A DNA stretch of 64,000 nt from an uncultured Hyphomicrobiaceae bacterium (GTDB taxonomy: Bacteria; Pseudomonadota; Alphaproteobacteria; Rhizobiales; CALHAX01). The stretch spans positions 1 through 64,000 of the forward strand of contig CALHAX010000001.1 of NCBI GenBank assembly GCA_937931785.1, in the 5' to 3' direction. Positions 27,852-40,190 of the stretch are shown piece after piece. The notes under the pieces were generated by a model, which was not told where the DNA came from, did no database searches, and worked only from the letters and a program-made list of their open reading frames with translations. Numbering within the stretch: the stretch's first letter is position 1; the number at the start of each line of letters is the position of its first letter. The translations under genes and the position numbers were made by a program.

Positions 27852-28969
27852 AACGTGTGGCCTCGTTCGTAAACCGCGATCGGAGTGCCCAGAATGTTTT
27901 CATCCAGGCTCACCCCGAGACCGGGCGCAGACGGCGGCGTTGTGATACCGTCCACGTTTCGGGCGCCTTGCCCCGGCACGGGGTCGATCGACAGATGATA
28001 ATGACAGAGCCAGGATGCAAGCCGGTGCGCATCGGGCGTGGAACTTGCCAGATGAATTGCGGCGGTGTCCGCCAGAGCAGACCCACCAACATCCTCGATG
28101 TGCATCTGCCAACCAACGGAGACACCGAAGTCCCGGATCTGTCGCGCCTTCGTCAATCCGCCGACACGGTTCGGTTTCACCTTCACGCCCTCGCAGGCAC
28201 GACGCTTCCAGGCGTCCAGATGATCGCCGAACGTATGCAGGGATTCGTCCAGCATGATCGGGTTGGCGACGCGCCCTGCGACATGTGCGCATTGCTCCAG
28301 TGTTTCGCACGGCTGTTCCACCCAGTCGCGCGCCACAACGGAATTCAGCACCTGGACTGCGACCCCCGGGGTCCAGGCGCGGTTCACATCGAACGTCACG
28401 CTCTCGCCATCCGACAAACCGGCAGAAATCGCTTCGATCCGCTCTATATCTGTCGCCACATCGCTGCCACCTACCTTTGCGGAGTGGACCTTATACCCTT
28501 TCGCGCTGGCCTTGCGGATCAACGCCAGCATCTCGTCCGGTGTACCCGTCGAGATCGACGAGTTGACAAGCACTGGCTGTGCCTCCGCACCACCGAGCAA
28601 TTTCCAGAGTGGCAGCCCGGCGACCTGGCCCAAAATGTCCCAACACGCGATGTCGATAGCAGACTTTACGTAAGGGTGACCCGGCAAGGCCGTGTCCATG
28701 ACACGGTTCAGAGCATCAAGCGCACACGGATCGTGTCCGATGACCGCAGGTGCCAGAAGCTCCAATCCCGCCCGGATGCCGGACCCATGGGCTGGCAGGT
28801 ACGTGTTCCCCCATGGACAGCCTTCGCCCCAACCGGACACGCCCTCATCCGTATCGATACGCACAAACGTCGAATCCAGCCTCTCGAACTTGAGCCGCCC
28901 ACCCGACAACCAGTATGGCTCGCTTAACGGTAGATCCATCTGCCAGACGGTGATGCGGGAAATTTTCAT
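27848..28969 (-). CDS. Mandelate racemase/muconate lactonizing enzyme family protein (enolase superfamily)
   Basis: PYVKSAIDIACWDILGQVAGLPLWKLLGG; PIMLDESLHTFGD; GVKVKPNRVGGLTKARQIRDF. Confidence 0.88.
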   Translation of the reverse strand: MKISRITVWQMDLPLSEPYWLSGGRLKFERLDSTFVRIDTDEGVSGWGEGCPWGNTYLPAHGSGIRAGLELLAPAVIGHDPCALDALNRVMDTALPGHPYVKSAIDIACWDILGQVAGLPLWKLLGGAEAQPVLVNSSISTGTPDEMLALIRKASAKGYKVHSAKVGGSDVATDIERIEAISAGLSDGESVTFDVNRAWTPGVAVQVLNSVVARDWVEQPCETLEQCAHVAGRVANPIMLDESLHTFGDHLDAWKRRACEGVKVKPNRVGGLTKARQIRDFGVSVGWQMHIEDVGGSALADTAAIHLASSTPDAHRLASWLCHYHLSIDPVPGQGARNVDGITTPPSAPGLGVSLDENILGTPIAVYERGHTL

Positions 28970-28973
28970 CCGG

Positions 28974-30074
28974 CTAATCCATCGTCACGACGATGTTGCC
29001 GACATGCGTCTTGTCAATGAACGCCTGTTGTCCGGTATGGAACTCCTTGAGTGGGTAGCTCTCAGCCAGCATCGGTTTGACTTCGCCGCGTTCGATGTAT
29101 CGGACAAGATCAGCAAACACGCCGGGCGGCAAGACTGTGGATCCGAAGAAGTTCAGATCGCGAAGGTAAAGCGTGCGCAGATCAAGTTCCACCATTGGCC
29201 CGGCAATGGCTCCGGAACAGACATAGCGTCCGCCACGCGCAAGCGCATCGATCAGGATAGGATAATAATCCCCACCAACAACATCGGCAACAACGGTCAC
29301 AGTGTCAGAACCGATCGCGTTATTCAGTGCTGCTTTGAGGTCGTCCGGAGCCCGTCCGAGCATGGCCGCTGGTCCAGCCTCTTGAACACCCGCATGTTTG
29401 GCCTCGCTCGCCATTGCGATTGTCTTTGCGCCACGCCGGTTCGCAAGCTGAATCAATGCCGACCCGACACCACCGGACGCCCCGGTAATCAGCACCGTGT
29501 CGCCTTCGCCCACACTGGCGCGGTTGAGCATTTGCTCGGCTGTGGACCAGGAGGTGGCGAAGGTTGCCAGCTCAGCGTGGTTGAGATCACAATCAATAGG
29601 ATGGATATTCCGCTGATCCACTTTTGTGTAGTCGGCATATCCGCCATCGCATTCGCTGCCGTAATATCCGGTTTTGTTGAGGTTCATGGGATCGTCCCAG
29701 TCCCGCAACCACGTGTCGACCAGCACACGCTTGCCGATCAGAGACGCGTCGGCACCAGTGCCGACTGCAACCACTGTGCCTGCAACGTCTGCGCCCTGGA
29801 TGCGCGGGAAGGTCAGCGGAGCAGCCCCCCAGGTCGGGTCATCTTCGTCGACGGTATCGTACGCCCCACCAGTGGTCGCATCGGTCACGGCTTTCGAGTA
29901 CCAACCCGATCGCGTGTTGACGTCCGTGTTATTCATCCCACAGGCGTGCACCTTGATCAGCGCCTCGCCGGGGCCGGGCTGCGGTGTCGGCCAGTCTTCG
30001 TGATAAACGAGCTTGTCGAGGTCTCCGTGCCCGGTCAGCACAACGGCACGCATGGTGTCAGGCACGTTGGTCAT
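28974..30074 (-). CDS. MDR/zinc-type alcohol dehydrogenase (quinone oxidoreductase-like)
   Basis: MRAVVLTGHGDLDKLVYHEDWPTPQPGPGEALIKVHACGMNNTDVN; VLITGASGGVGSALIQLANRRGAKTIA. Confidence 0.9.
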   Translation of the reverse strand: MTNVPDTMRAVVLTGHGDLDKLVYHEDWPTPQPGPGEALIKVHACGMNNTDVNTRSGWYSKAVTDATTGGAYDTVDEDDPTWGAAPLTFPRIQGADVAGTVVAVGTGADASLIGKRVLVDTWLRDWDDPMNLNKTGYYGSECDGGYADYTKVDQRNIHPIDCDLNHAELATFATSWSTAEQMLNRASVGEGDTVLITGASGGVGSALIQLANRRGAKTIAMASEAKHAGVQEAGPAAMLGRAPDDLKAALNNAIGSDTVTVVADVVGGDYYPILIDALARGGRYVCSGAIAGPMVELDLRTLYLRDLNFFGSTVLPPGVFADLVRYIERGEVKPMLAESYPLKEFHTGQQAFIDKTHVGNIVVTMD

Positions 30075-32542
30075 TCGGCAGCCTCCGTAATGGCATCTGT
30101 ACGAGGAAGCAGGCTTTGCGGGTCGTGGACTGGTTCGTCAAGCACGACGCCGGAACGAGGATGGCCGGCAATGACAACTTCGATCTTTGTGCCTGCGATA
30201 TTGACGTGCGGTTTGACATACGCGAACGCCAGGATTTTCCCGACCGTGTGTCCATACGCGACCGAAGCGGTGGACCCGACCACTCTACCATCCAACAGCA
30301 CCGCTTCGCCACCATGACCGTCCTCGACGCCATTCGGTTCAATAGCGAGGTAGGCGCAGACCCACGGCATGGTCCCGGTCTGGGCCAGCGCAGCGCTTTG
30401 CTCCGTTTTGTCCTTGCCGACGAAGTCACCCTTGTCGAGTTTGACGAACCGCATAACGTCGGCTTCCGGCAACGTCACCTCATTGGTGAGTTCACCGGCG
30501 CCCTTGAACATCTTTTCCATCCGCATGGCATTCATCGCGAACGAACCATAGTCGACAGCACCATGCGCTTCCCCAGAAGACCAGAGCGCGTCGTAAACGG
30601 CAAGCATATGCTCACGCGGCCCATGAATTTCCCAACCCAGCTCGCCGGCGTAGGACATGCGGAACGCCCACATCGTATGACCCGCAATCTCGATCTTCTG
30701 CGCGGTCAACCAGGGAAAATGGGCGTTGTCGAGCAAGGCAGGTGTGTGTGGCGCCAGAGTGTCGCGCGATTTCGGTCCTTGCACGGCAATCGCGGCCCAA
30801 TCATTGGAGTGGACGACGATATCAACATTTTCATCCGCCAGATGCAGATTCAGGTGATCCAGAAGGCGTTGCTCAAAAAAGGCCGCACAGACAAGATAGA
30901 ACCGGTCCGGTGCAAAGCGGACGATTGTAATCTCAATCTCGATCCGTCCTCGCACGTTGAGCAGGTGCGTGAGAACGATACCTCCGTCCTTCTTTGGCAA
31001 TCGGTTTGCCACGAGGCCGTCAAGGAATGAGGCCGCATTCGGTCCGGCAACTTCAACCTTCGTAAACGCCGAAATATCCATGAGGCCCACACCAGATCGG
31101 ACAGCTTTTACTTCAGCGCCGACGACATCGTGCACCACGTTGCGCTTGAACGAATAATGATCTTTCTGTTCCACGCCATCTGTCGCGAACCAGCGTGGGC
31201 GCTCGTGTCCGTAAACTTCCTCAAACACCGCACCTTTGGATTTGAGGCGATCGTACAGTGGGCTCGGTTTGATGGGGCGACCGGCTAGCCGGTTGAAGTG
31301 AGGAAACGGAATTTCGTGGCGCAGGCAATAATCTTCCTTGGCCTTCGTGACCTGCCAGTCCTTTTTGGCATAGTCGCCAAAGCGGCGTGGATCATACTCG
31401 CGCATGGAGATATCCGCTGCACCGTGCACCATCCAGCGTGCCAACTCGCGTGTCAGCCCCGGCCCCCATCCGATGCCAATCTGCGTTCCGCAGCAGCACC
31501 AGTAATTCGCGACACCAGGAGCTGGGCCGATCAGCGGGTTCCCGTCTGGTGGATGCGAGATCGCGCCGTGCACTTCGCGCTTGATTCCAAGGTCTGAGAA
31601 AATCGGCATCCGGCCCATGGCATTCTCGAGCCATGGCATGATCCGGTCATAGTCCGCCTCGAACAACTCATTCTCGGCTTCCCACGGGCATGCGTCCAAC
31701 CAGACGGCGTTCGGGTTTTCTTTCTCGTAAATACCAATCAAGCCGGATTTCTGCTCCATCCGGATGTAACCAGAGACCAGCTTGTCGTCTCGTATGACAG
31801 GGAGTTCCGTATCCAGATCCTGAAACTCCGGCACAGCATCCGTCACAAAGTAGTGGTGCGTCATGGATGTCATCGGGAGTTGCAATCCGGACCACTCGCC
31901 CATCTGCCGGGCGTAGGTGCCGCCCGCATTCACGACGTGCTCGCAGACGATATCGCCTTGTTCCGTCGAGACCTTCCATTCACCGGATGGCAGCAGCTTG
32001 ATATCTGTCGCCCGGCATTGACGGACAATTTTCGCTCCCAGTTGACGCGCCCCGGTCGCCATCGCCTGTGTGACGCCGGAGGGATCCACGTGCCCGTCGT
32101 CCGGTGTGTGCAAGGCGCCGATGACACCGTCAAGATTGTAGAACGGGTGCAACTCCGCAATGCGTTCCGGGGCGACCAACTCGATGTTGAACCCCAGCGA
32201 TCGACCGACACTCAACGTGTGGCGCAGCCAATCCATCTCGTCTTCGTCGTAGGCGAGGCGGAACGAACCACATCCATGCCAGGTCACGGATTGCCCAGTT
32301 TCGGCCTCCAGTGCGCCGGAATAAAGTCCGATATTGTAATCCACGCACTTGCCGAGCCCGAAGCTGGAGGTCGAGTGTGTGATCTGCCCAGCCGCGTGCC
32401 ATGTCGATCCTGAGGTCAGTTCCGCCTTTTCGAGGAGAACAATGTCGGTCCATCCCTCGTGCGCCAGATGATAGGCCAGCCCGCAACCCATCACACCGCC
32501 GCCGACAATCACCACACGCGCCTGATCCGGAACCATGCCCAT
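30071..32542 (-). CDS. Dimethylglycine/sarcosine dehydrogenase-like FAD oxidoreductase with C-terminal GcvT domain
   Basis: VVIVGGGVMGCGLAYHLAHEGWTDIVLLEKAELTSGSTWHAAG; C-terminal aminomethyltransferase-like region (SYAGELGWEIHGPREHMLAVYDAL). Confidence 0.92.
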   Translation of the reverse strand: MGMVPDQARVVIVGGGVMGCGLAYHLAHEGWTDIVLLEKAELTSGSTWHAAGQITHSTSSFGLGKCVDYNIGLYSGALEAETGQSVTWHGCGSFRLAYDEDEMDWLRHTLSVGRSLGFNIELVAPERIAELHPFYNLDGVIGALHTPDDGHVDPSGVTQAMATGARQLGAKIVRQCRATDIKLLPSGEWKVSTEQGDIVCEHVVNAGGTYARQMGEWSGLQLPMTSMTHHYFVTDAVPEFQDLDTELPVIRDDKLVSGYIRMEQKSGLIGIYEKENPNAVWLDACPWEAENELFEADYDRIMPWLENAMGRMPIFSDLGIKREVHGAISHPPDGNPLIGPAPGVANYWCCCGTQIGIGWGPGLTRELARWMVHGAADISMREYDPRRFGDYAKKDWQVTKAKEDYCLRHEIPFPHFNRLAGRPIKPSPLYDRLKSKGAVFEEVYGHERPRWFATDGVEQKDHYSFKRNVVHDVVGAEVKAVRSGVGLMDISAFTKVEVAGPNAASFLDGLVANRLPKKDGGIVLTHLLNVRGRIEIEITIVRFAPDRFYLVCAAFFEQRLLDHLNLHLADENVDIVVHSNDWAAIAVQGPKSRDTLAPHTPALLDNAHFPWLTAQKIEIAGHTMWAFRMSYAGELGWEIHGPREHMLAVYDALWSSGEAHGAVDYGSFAMNAMRMEKMFKGAGELTNEVTLPEADVMRFVKLDKGDFVGKDKTEQSAALAQTGTMPWVCAYLAIEPNGVEDGHGGEAVLLDGRVVGSTASVAYGHTVGKILAFAYVKPHVNIAGTKIEVVIAGHPRSGVVLDEPVHDPQSLLPRTDAITEAAE

Positions 32543-32599
32543 TCTCCCTCAGCACTCGTCGCTAGACATCGTTATTGAACAGTTGTACCGTCGTCAATC

Positions 32600-34800
<2,201 letters not shown>

Positions 34801-34816
34801 TCGATCGGATCGCTTC

Positions 34817-36049
34817 ATGTCCCTCCCGTCTCATGCGCAGATCGTTGTCATAGGCGGAGGGATCATAGGGTGTTCGACAGCCTACCACCTGGCGCGAGAT
34901 CACAACGCCGATGTGCTGCTGCTGGAGCAGGGCAAGCTGACCTCCGGCTCGACGTGGCATGCAGCCGGGCTCGTCGGTCAACTCCGATCATCGGCCGCGA
35001 TCACGCAGGTCCTGAAATATTCTGTCGAACTTTATAAGCGTCTGGATCAGGAAACGGATCTCTCTACCGGGTGGAAAATGACCGGTTGCCTGCGGTTGGC
35101 GTGCAACGCCGCGCGCATGGAGGAGTTCAAACGGTCTGCCAAAACCGCGAAATCGTTCGGTATGGAGATGGAACTTCTTTCCGCGAGTGAAGCGAAAGCG
35201 CTGTGGCCTTTGCTAGAGGTCAACGACCTTGTCGGTGCGTCCTTCTTGCCCACCGACGGTCAGGCCAATCCGTCCGACATTGCGCAATCGCTTGCCAAAG
35301 GTGCACGCATGAACGGAGCGGATCTGCGGGAAGATATCCGTGTGATCGGCTTCGAGAAGTCAGGTGGCCGCATCACGGCAGTTGAAACCACAGAGGGTAA
35401 GGTCACGTGCGACAGTGTGGTGAACTGCGCCGGACAATGGGCCCGCCAGGTTGGAGCCATGGCGGGCGTGATGGTGCCTCTGCAACCCATCAAGCATCAA
35501 TACGTTATCACCGAACCACTAAAGGGGCTCTCCTTGGATGCGCCAACTATCCGCGATCCGGACCGGAGAACATATTTCAAGGAAGACGTCGGAGGCATTG
35601 TCTTTGGTGGTTACGAGCCGAACCCGATCCCCTGGACGACCGGCGACGTGCCGAACGATTTCGCCTTCCAGCTTTTCGATGATGATTGGGATCACTTTGC
35701 TCAGCACATGGAGCAGGCGCTTGTCCGCATTCCTACACTCGGCGAGGTCGGCATCAAGCAGATGATCAACGGCCCTGAGAGTTTTACTCCGGATGGGAAT
35801 TTCATCCTTGGACAAGCCCCGGAATGCGAGAATATGTATGTCGGTGCCGGTTTCAACGCCTTCGGAATCGCGTCAGGCGGTGGCGCAGGCTGGGCACTTG
35901 CACAATGGGTGGTTGACGGAAAACCACCGCTGGACCTTGCCGACGTCGATATTCGTCGCTTCCCACAAGATTATCGCGACCATGACAAGGTGCTGCATGA
36001 AACGCTTCGGTTCTATGCAGACCATTACGCGCTCGCGCCGCAGTTGTAA
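34817..36049 (+). CDS. FAD-dependent oxidoreductase (DMGDH-like, DAO domain only)
   Basis: IVVIGGGIIGCSTAYHLARDHNADVLLLEQGKLTSGSTWHAAGLVGQLRSS; about 410 aa, no GcvT region. Confidence 0.9.
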   Translation: MSLPSHAQIVVIGGGIIGCSTAYHLARDHNADVLLLEQGKLTSGSTWHAAGLVGQLRSSAAITQVLKYSVELYKRLDQETDLSTGWKMTGCLRLACNAARMEEFKRSAKTAKSFGMEMELLSASEAKALWPLLEVNDLVGASFLPTDGQANPSDIAQSLAKGARMNGADLREDIRVIGFEKSGGRITAVETTEGKVTCDSVVNCAGQWARQVGAMAGVMVPLQPIKHQYVITEPLKGLSLDAPTIRDPDRRTYFKEDVGGIVFGGYEPNPIPWTTGDVPNDFAFQLFDDDWDHFAQHMEQALVRIPTLGEVGIKQMINGPESFTPDGNFILGQAPECENMYVGAGFNAFGIASGGGAGWALAQWVVDGKPPLDLADVDIRRFPQDYRDHDKVLHETLRFYADHYALAPQL

Positions 36050-36064
36050 GGTTGCAAACTGCGA

Positions 36065-36334
36065 TTAACTATCTTCAAGCAATTGTTTGATTTTGCGCAC
36101 TTGCCAGCGTTCGACAAATCGGGGCATCGCGCCAAATACAGCGCAGGCATGCGCCAACAGCGCACAACCCCAGATCAGCCCGGGGAACTGGGCCCACCAT
36201 TCCGCACTGGCATGATAGTTAATGGCAAGCATGACCATCACGGACACGCTGTAGAACGCGGCGTGAAAATAGAACGCCGTCAGGTCTGCGACGCGCCGTT
36301 TGGCACGTTTCAGTTTTTCGCGCTGATCGATCAT
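36065..36334 (-). CDS. 2TM domain small membrane protein
   Basis: MIDQREKLKRAKRRVADLTAFYFHAAFYSVSVMVMLAINY...WGCALLAHACAVFGAMPRFVERWQVRKIKQLLEDS. Confidence 0.75.
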   Translation of the reverse strand: MIDQREKLKRAKRRVADLTAFYFHAAFYSVSVMVMLAINYHASAEWWAQFPGLIWGCALLAHACAVFGAMPRFVERWQVRKIKQLLEDS

Positions 36335-36458
36335 TATCGGCCTACTCGGTACCGCGCATGCCACATCAGGTGTGCAGCAGCGTCACGAAACACATGCCAG
36401 CTTCTCTAGCGCGATGACAAGGCCTGATCATGACAATGTTTGATCAAAACTAACTGGA

Positions 36459-36869
36459 TTAAGCCAATTCGAAACCGGCAAACTCGAAACCGGGAGCAAC
36501 TGTACATCCCACAAGCGTCCAGGCCCCCAAACTGCGGGCAGATTGCCACACGCCCGCAGGCACGACAATTTGCGGGCGTTGGCCCTGAAAAAGGTCCGCA
36601 CCGAGGATCATCGTTGTCGTGTCCCCGGATTGAGACCTTTGGCTGAGTTCAATGGGAGCACCAGCGTACCAGTGCCAGACTTCAGCAGCATCAACGCGGT
36701 GCCAGGCGGAGATCTCGCCAGCTTTCAGGAGATAGTAGATCGCCGTTGAATGCGCGCGGGCTTTTCCAACGTCGTCGCGGAACATTTCGCGAAACGCACC
36801 GCCTTCAGGATGTGGTGCAAGGCCCAGCTCCGAGATGATGGCATCTGCGTCAATTGTGTCGGTGTTCAT
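36459..36869 (-). CDS. Cupin family protein (DUF985/Cupin_5)
   Basis: LGLAPHPEGGAFREMFRDD...TAIYYLLKAGEISAWHRVDAAEVWHWYAGAPIELS...GVWQSARSLGAWTLVGCTVAPGFEFAGFEL. Confidence 0.9.
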   Translation of the reverse strand: MNTDTIDADAIISELGLAPHPEGGAFREMFRDDVGKARAHSTAIYYLLKAGEISAWHRVDAAEVWHWYAGAPIELSQRSQSGDTTTMILGADLFQGQRPQIVVPAGVWQSARSLGAWTLVGCTVAPGFEFAGFELA

Positions 36870-36926
36870 CGCGCTTGTCCTCGCGTTGTTCCATTTGATG
36901 TGCGCGTCGGGACCTGCTACCACACG

Positions 36927-37020
36927 GCGTCCTTGGGGAGCCGCAAGGCTGAGAGGCGACGCACAGTACGTGCCGAGCAAACCCATTGAACCTGATCCGG
37001 ATAACGCTGGCGAAGGGAAG
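36927..37020 (+). promoter_or_regulatory. TPP riboswitch (THI element)
   Basis: GGGGAGCCGCAAGGCTGAGAGG...ACCCATTGAACCTGATCCGGATAACGCTGGCGAAGGGA matches the Thi-box consensus; directly upstream of a thiamine-precursor ABC transporter. Confidence 0.96.
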
Positions 37021-37028
37021 GGAAATCC

Positions 37029-38000
37029 ATGCCACAAAACCACGATTCTGTAATCAAGCACGCGTGCGCAACACTCATATTGACGTTTGCGCTCATCATA
37101 TCATCACCAGTCCATGCGGCTGACAAGATGACGCTCATTCTGGATTGGTTCGTCAATCCGGACCACGGTCCGATCATCGTGGCCAAGGAGAAGGGTTACT
37201 TCAAGGACGAGGGGCTTGACGTTGAAATTATCGCGCCGGCAAACCCGACCGATCCACCGAAGATGGTTGCAGCAGGCAATGCGGATCTTGCGGTGTCCTA
37301 TCAACCGCAACTTCATCTCCAGGTCCATGAAGGACTGCCATTGAAACGCGTCGGAACGCTTGTCGCGACGCCATTGAGTTGTCTTCTGGTGCTCAAGGAT
37401 GGCCCCATTCAGAAGATTGCGGATCTCAAGGGAAAGAAAATTGGCTTCTCTGTAGCGGGTGTGGAAGAGGCGTTACTCACAACAATCCTGAAGAAGCATG
37501 GCCTCACGCTGAAGGACATCGAACTGGTCAACGTGAACTGGTCTTTGTCGCCTTCACTCATGTCGAAGCAGGTGTCTGCCGTCATAGGTGCCTACCGCAA
37601 TTTCGAGTTGAACCAGATGGACATCGAAGGCGTCCCGGGCCGGTGCTTCTACATCGAGGAAGAGGGGCTTCCGGCCTACGATGAGCTGATTTATGTCGCC
37701 AATGCCAAGACAATGGACAAGGCAAAGATCGCCCGTTTCCTTTCGGCAACCGAGAAAGCCACGCAGTACATCGTCAACCATCCGACCGAGAGCTGGAAAA
37801 TTTTCTCCGGCACGAAGAAGGAATTGCAGGACGAACTGAACAAGCGTGCGTGGCGTGATACGATTCCTCGTTTTGCACTCCGCCCATCCGCACTGGATGT
37901 TGGCCGTTACAAGCGGTTCGAACAGTTTCTGAAAGACGGAGGTCTCGTACCATCCATCAATCCTGTATCCAAAATGGCCGTTGACGTTACGGCGGAATGA
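37029..38000 (+). CDS. thiY: ABC transporter substrate-binding protein, HMP/thiamine-precursor (NMT1/THI5-like)
   Basis: Signal peptide then DKMTLILDWFVNPDHGPIIVAKEKGYFKDEGLDVEIIAPANPTDPPKMVAAGNADLAVSYQPQ; riboswitch upstream. Confidence 0.9.
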   Translation: MPQNHDSVIKHACATLILTFALIISSPVHAADKMTLILDWFVNPDHGPIIVAKEKGYFKDEGLDVEIIAPANPTDPPKMVAAGNADLAVSYQPQLHLQVHEGLPLKRVGTLVATPLSCLLVLKDGPIQKIADLKGKKIGFSVAGVEEALLTTILKKHGLTLKDIELVNVNWSLSPSLMSKQVSAVIGAYRNFELNQMDIEGVPGRCFYIEEEGLPAYDELIYVANAKTMDKAKIARFLSATEKATQYIVNHPTESWKIFSGTKKELQDELNKRAWRDTIPRFALRPSALDVGRYKRFEQFLKDGGLVPSINPVSKMAVDVTAE

Positions 38001-38773
38001 ACGACGCGGAGCAACACAATGAAACCGGGCAGGGAGAATGGTGCGCGACCATCACCCTGTCCGGTCGTTTTGCGCACGAGCATGTGACGCTGTTTGACGA
38101 TCTGACGTTCACTATCGCACAGGGGCAATGGACGTGTTTGCTCGGACCATCGGGGGTCGGTAAGACCACACTTCTGCGCCTGATCGCAGACCTGCCGACC
38201 GGCGGGCAGTTCTCGGGAACAATCACGACAAGCAACGCGTGTTCACTTGAGGGGCGGATCGCCTACATGGCGCAGTCCGATTTGCTGGCGCCCTGGCTCT
38301 CCGTCCGTGACAACGTGCTGATCGGTGCGCGACTGAGAGACCAGACCCTGGACACGCAACGGGCCAATCATCTGATTGAGCAGGTCGGTTTGACCGAACA
38401 CGTCACCAAACGTCCGAGCGAACTCTCCGGGGGAATGCGCCAGCGCGTGGCCCTTGCCCGGACCTTGATGGAAGATCGCCCGATCGCGCTTCTCGATGAA
38501 CCGTTCTCGGCACTGGATGCGCGCACACGGGCCGAAATGCAGGAACTGACGTTTGAACTTCTTCGAGGCCATACAGTTCTGCTCGTCACGCACGATCCTG
38601 GTGAGGCTGTCCGGCTTGGCCACACCATCACTGTGATGACGGAAGCGGGTTTGCAGGAATTTATTCCCCCATCCGCACCACCCGTGCGTGCGCATGACAA
38701 CGCGGACGCGATGCAGGCGCAAGTCGAACTCATGAACGTTCTGCGTTCACCGGAGGCGTCATGCGTCGCCTGA
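37997..38773 (+). CDS. thiZ: ABC transporter ATP-binding protein
   Basis: Walker A LLGPSGVGKTTLLR; signature LSGGMRQRVALARTL; Walker B IALLDEPFSALD. Confidence 0.9.
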   Translation: MNDAEQHNETGQGEWCATITLSGRFAHEHVTLFDDLTFTIAQGQWTCLLGPSGVGKTTLLRLIADLPTGGQFSGTITTSNACSLEGRIAYMAQSDLLAPWLSVRDNVLIGARLRDQTLDTQRANHLIEQVGLTEHVTKRPSELSGGMRQRVALARTLMEDRPIALLDEPFSALDARTRAEMQELTFELLRGHTVLLVTHDPGEAVRLGHTITVMTEAGLQEFIPPSAPPVRAHDNADAMQAQVELMNVLRSPEASCVA

Positions 38774-39519
38774 TCGATGGTTGTGCCGCCTTCGCCATTG
38801 CTGTGGCGATCTGGCAGGGCATCGTCTGGTTTACTGGTGTTCCTGCGTTCATTCTGCCGGGACCGGCCCGTGTTGCACAGTCGTTAGCGGATAACGCAGG
38901 GCTCATTCTCGATCACGCCGGTATCACCATTCTGGAGGTCATGGTCGGGTTGGTGATTGGTGCGTTGCTTGGCGGAGCGACTGCGCTTCATCTCGTGATT
39001 TCACCGCGCGCGCGTCGCGTTTTCCTGCCTGTCATGGTGTTCAGCCAGGCCGTGCCGGTGTTTGCCCTGGCCCCGATCCTGACGCTCTGGTTGGGTTACG
39101 GTATTTGGTCCAAGATCGTCATGACGATCCTGATTATCTATTTCCCGGTTGCGTCAACATTCTTTGATGGCCTTAACCGCACAGACCGTGGTTTGCTGGA
39201 CCTTGGGCGCACGATGAACGCGACGCCACTTCAACTCCTTCTGCAAATACGACTGCCTGCGGCCCTGCCGTCTTTTGCGTCCGGACTGCGTCTGGCCGCA
39301 GTTTATGCCCCCATAGGGGCCGTGATCGGAGAGTGGGTCGGTTCGTCGAACGGGCTGGGATACTTGATGTTGCTCGCAAACGGTCGTGCCAAAACCGATC
39401 TTATGTTTGCATCCCTGTTCGTGCTGGCGTTCTTTACCGTGCTGCTCTACGGCGCGATCTCCATCGTCGCAGCGCGCGTCACGGCGTGGGCGACAGGGGA
39501 GTCCGTGCCTCGTGAATAG
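38761..39519 (+). CDS. thiX: ABC transporter permease
   Basis: BPD_transp_1-like; GAVIGEWVGSSNGLGYLMLLANGR. Confidence 0.9.
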   Translation: MRRLIDGCAAFAIAVAIWQGIVWFTGVPAFILPGPARVAQSLADNAGLILDHAGITILEVMVGLVIGALLGGATALHLVISPRARRVFLPVMVFSQAVPVFALAPILTLWLGYGIWSKIVMTILIIYFPVASTFFDGLNRTDRGLLDLGRTMNATPLQLLLQIRLPAALPSFASGLRLAAVYAPIGAVIGEWVGSSNGLGYLMLLANGRAKTDLMFASLFVLAFFTVLLYGAISIVAARVTAWATGESVPRE

Positions 39520-39555
39520 AAGGCACGCGCGCAGCCGAAACGTTCGCTATCCGAA

Positions 39556-39903
39556 TTACTTTTTGCGGTTCTTGCGTGCGGCGTAACGTGCATCGCGGGC
39601 GGCCTTTTGTTCCGCCAACCGATTGGCTTCTTCTTCCAGCTCTCTCGCCTGGCGCAATTCTTCCTCAGCCTTCTCGGCTTCTGCACGCGCAACACGCTCA
39701 AGCTCTTCCTTGGCCTTGGCTGCAGCGCGTTCGGCCGCCCTCGCTTCCCGCGCTTCTGCAATCGCCTGGCGCTCGGCCTGGCGCTTGAGAACGGCAGGAT
39801 CATCCGCGGCTGGGCGCGCTTTCAGTTTGTCCAGCAAGGCCTGTTTGGCTTTGGCCTTGTTCTGGAGTCGTTCATTCAGTTGCTCGCCTTTGGGTTTTTT
39901 CAT
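39556..39903 (-). CDS. DUF6481-like basic coiled-coil protein
   Basis: 115 aa, Lys/Ala/Arg/Glu-rich (MKKPKGEQLNERLQNKAKAKQALLDKLKARPAADDPAVLKRQAERQ...). Confidence 0.7.
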   Translation of the reverse strand: MKKPKGEQLNERLQNKAKAKQALLDKLKARPAADDPAVLKRQAERQAIAEAREARAAERAAAKAKEELERVARAEAEKAEEELRQARELEEEANRLAEQKAARDARYAARKNRKK

Positions 39904-40190
39904 GTCTTTGTCGGGGTCCGCTCGGGATATAGGGTTTCGACCGGCGCCAGACCGCTCGTCACTTCAATGTGATCGCACAGGGAAAGTTGCGTCGGGAATA
40001 GGTTGCCAGGCGAGCGTTGTCCAGATCGAACGAGGCTCCGGGCGCGCAATTCATCACATGATACACATTTTTGCGCCACTGGCTGCCTCTTCGTGCCATA
40101 GAAACTGGAAAAGACAGTACAAGCGCTTGCATCAATGGTGAACGGCGCCTGGCTCCCCGCGATGATGCGGCAGACTTCGAAAGACACGAC

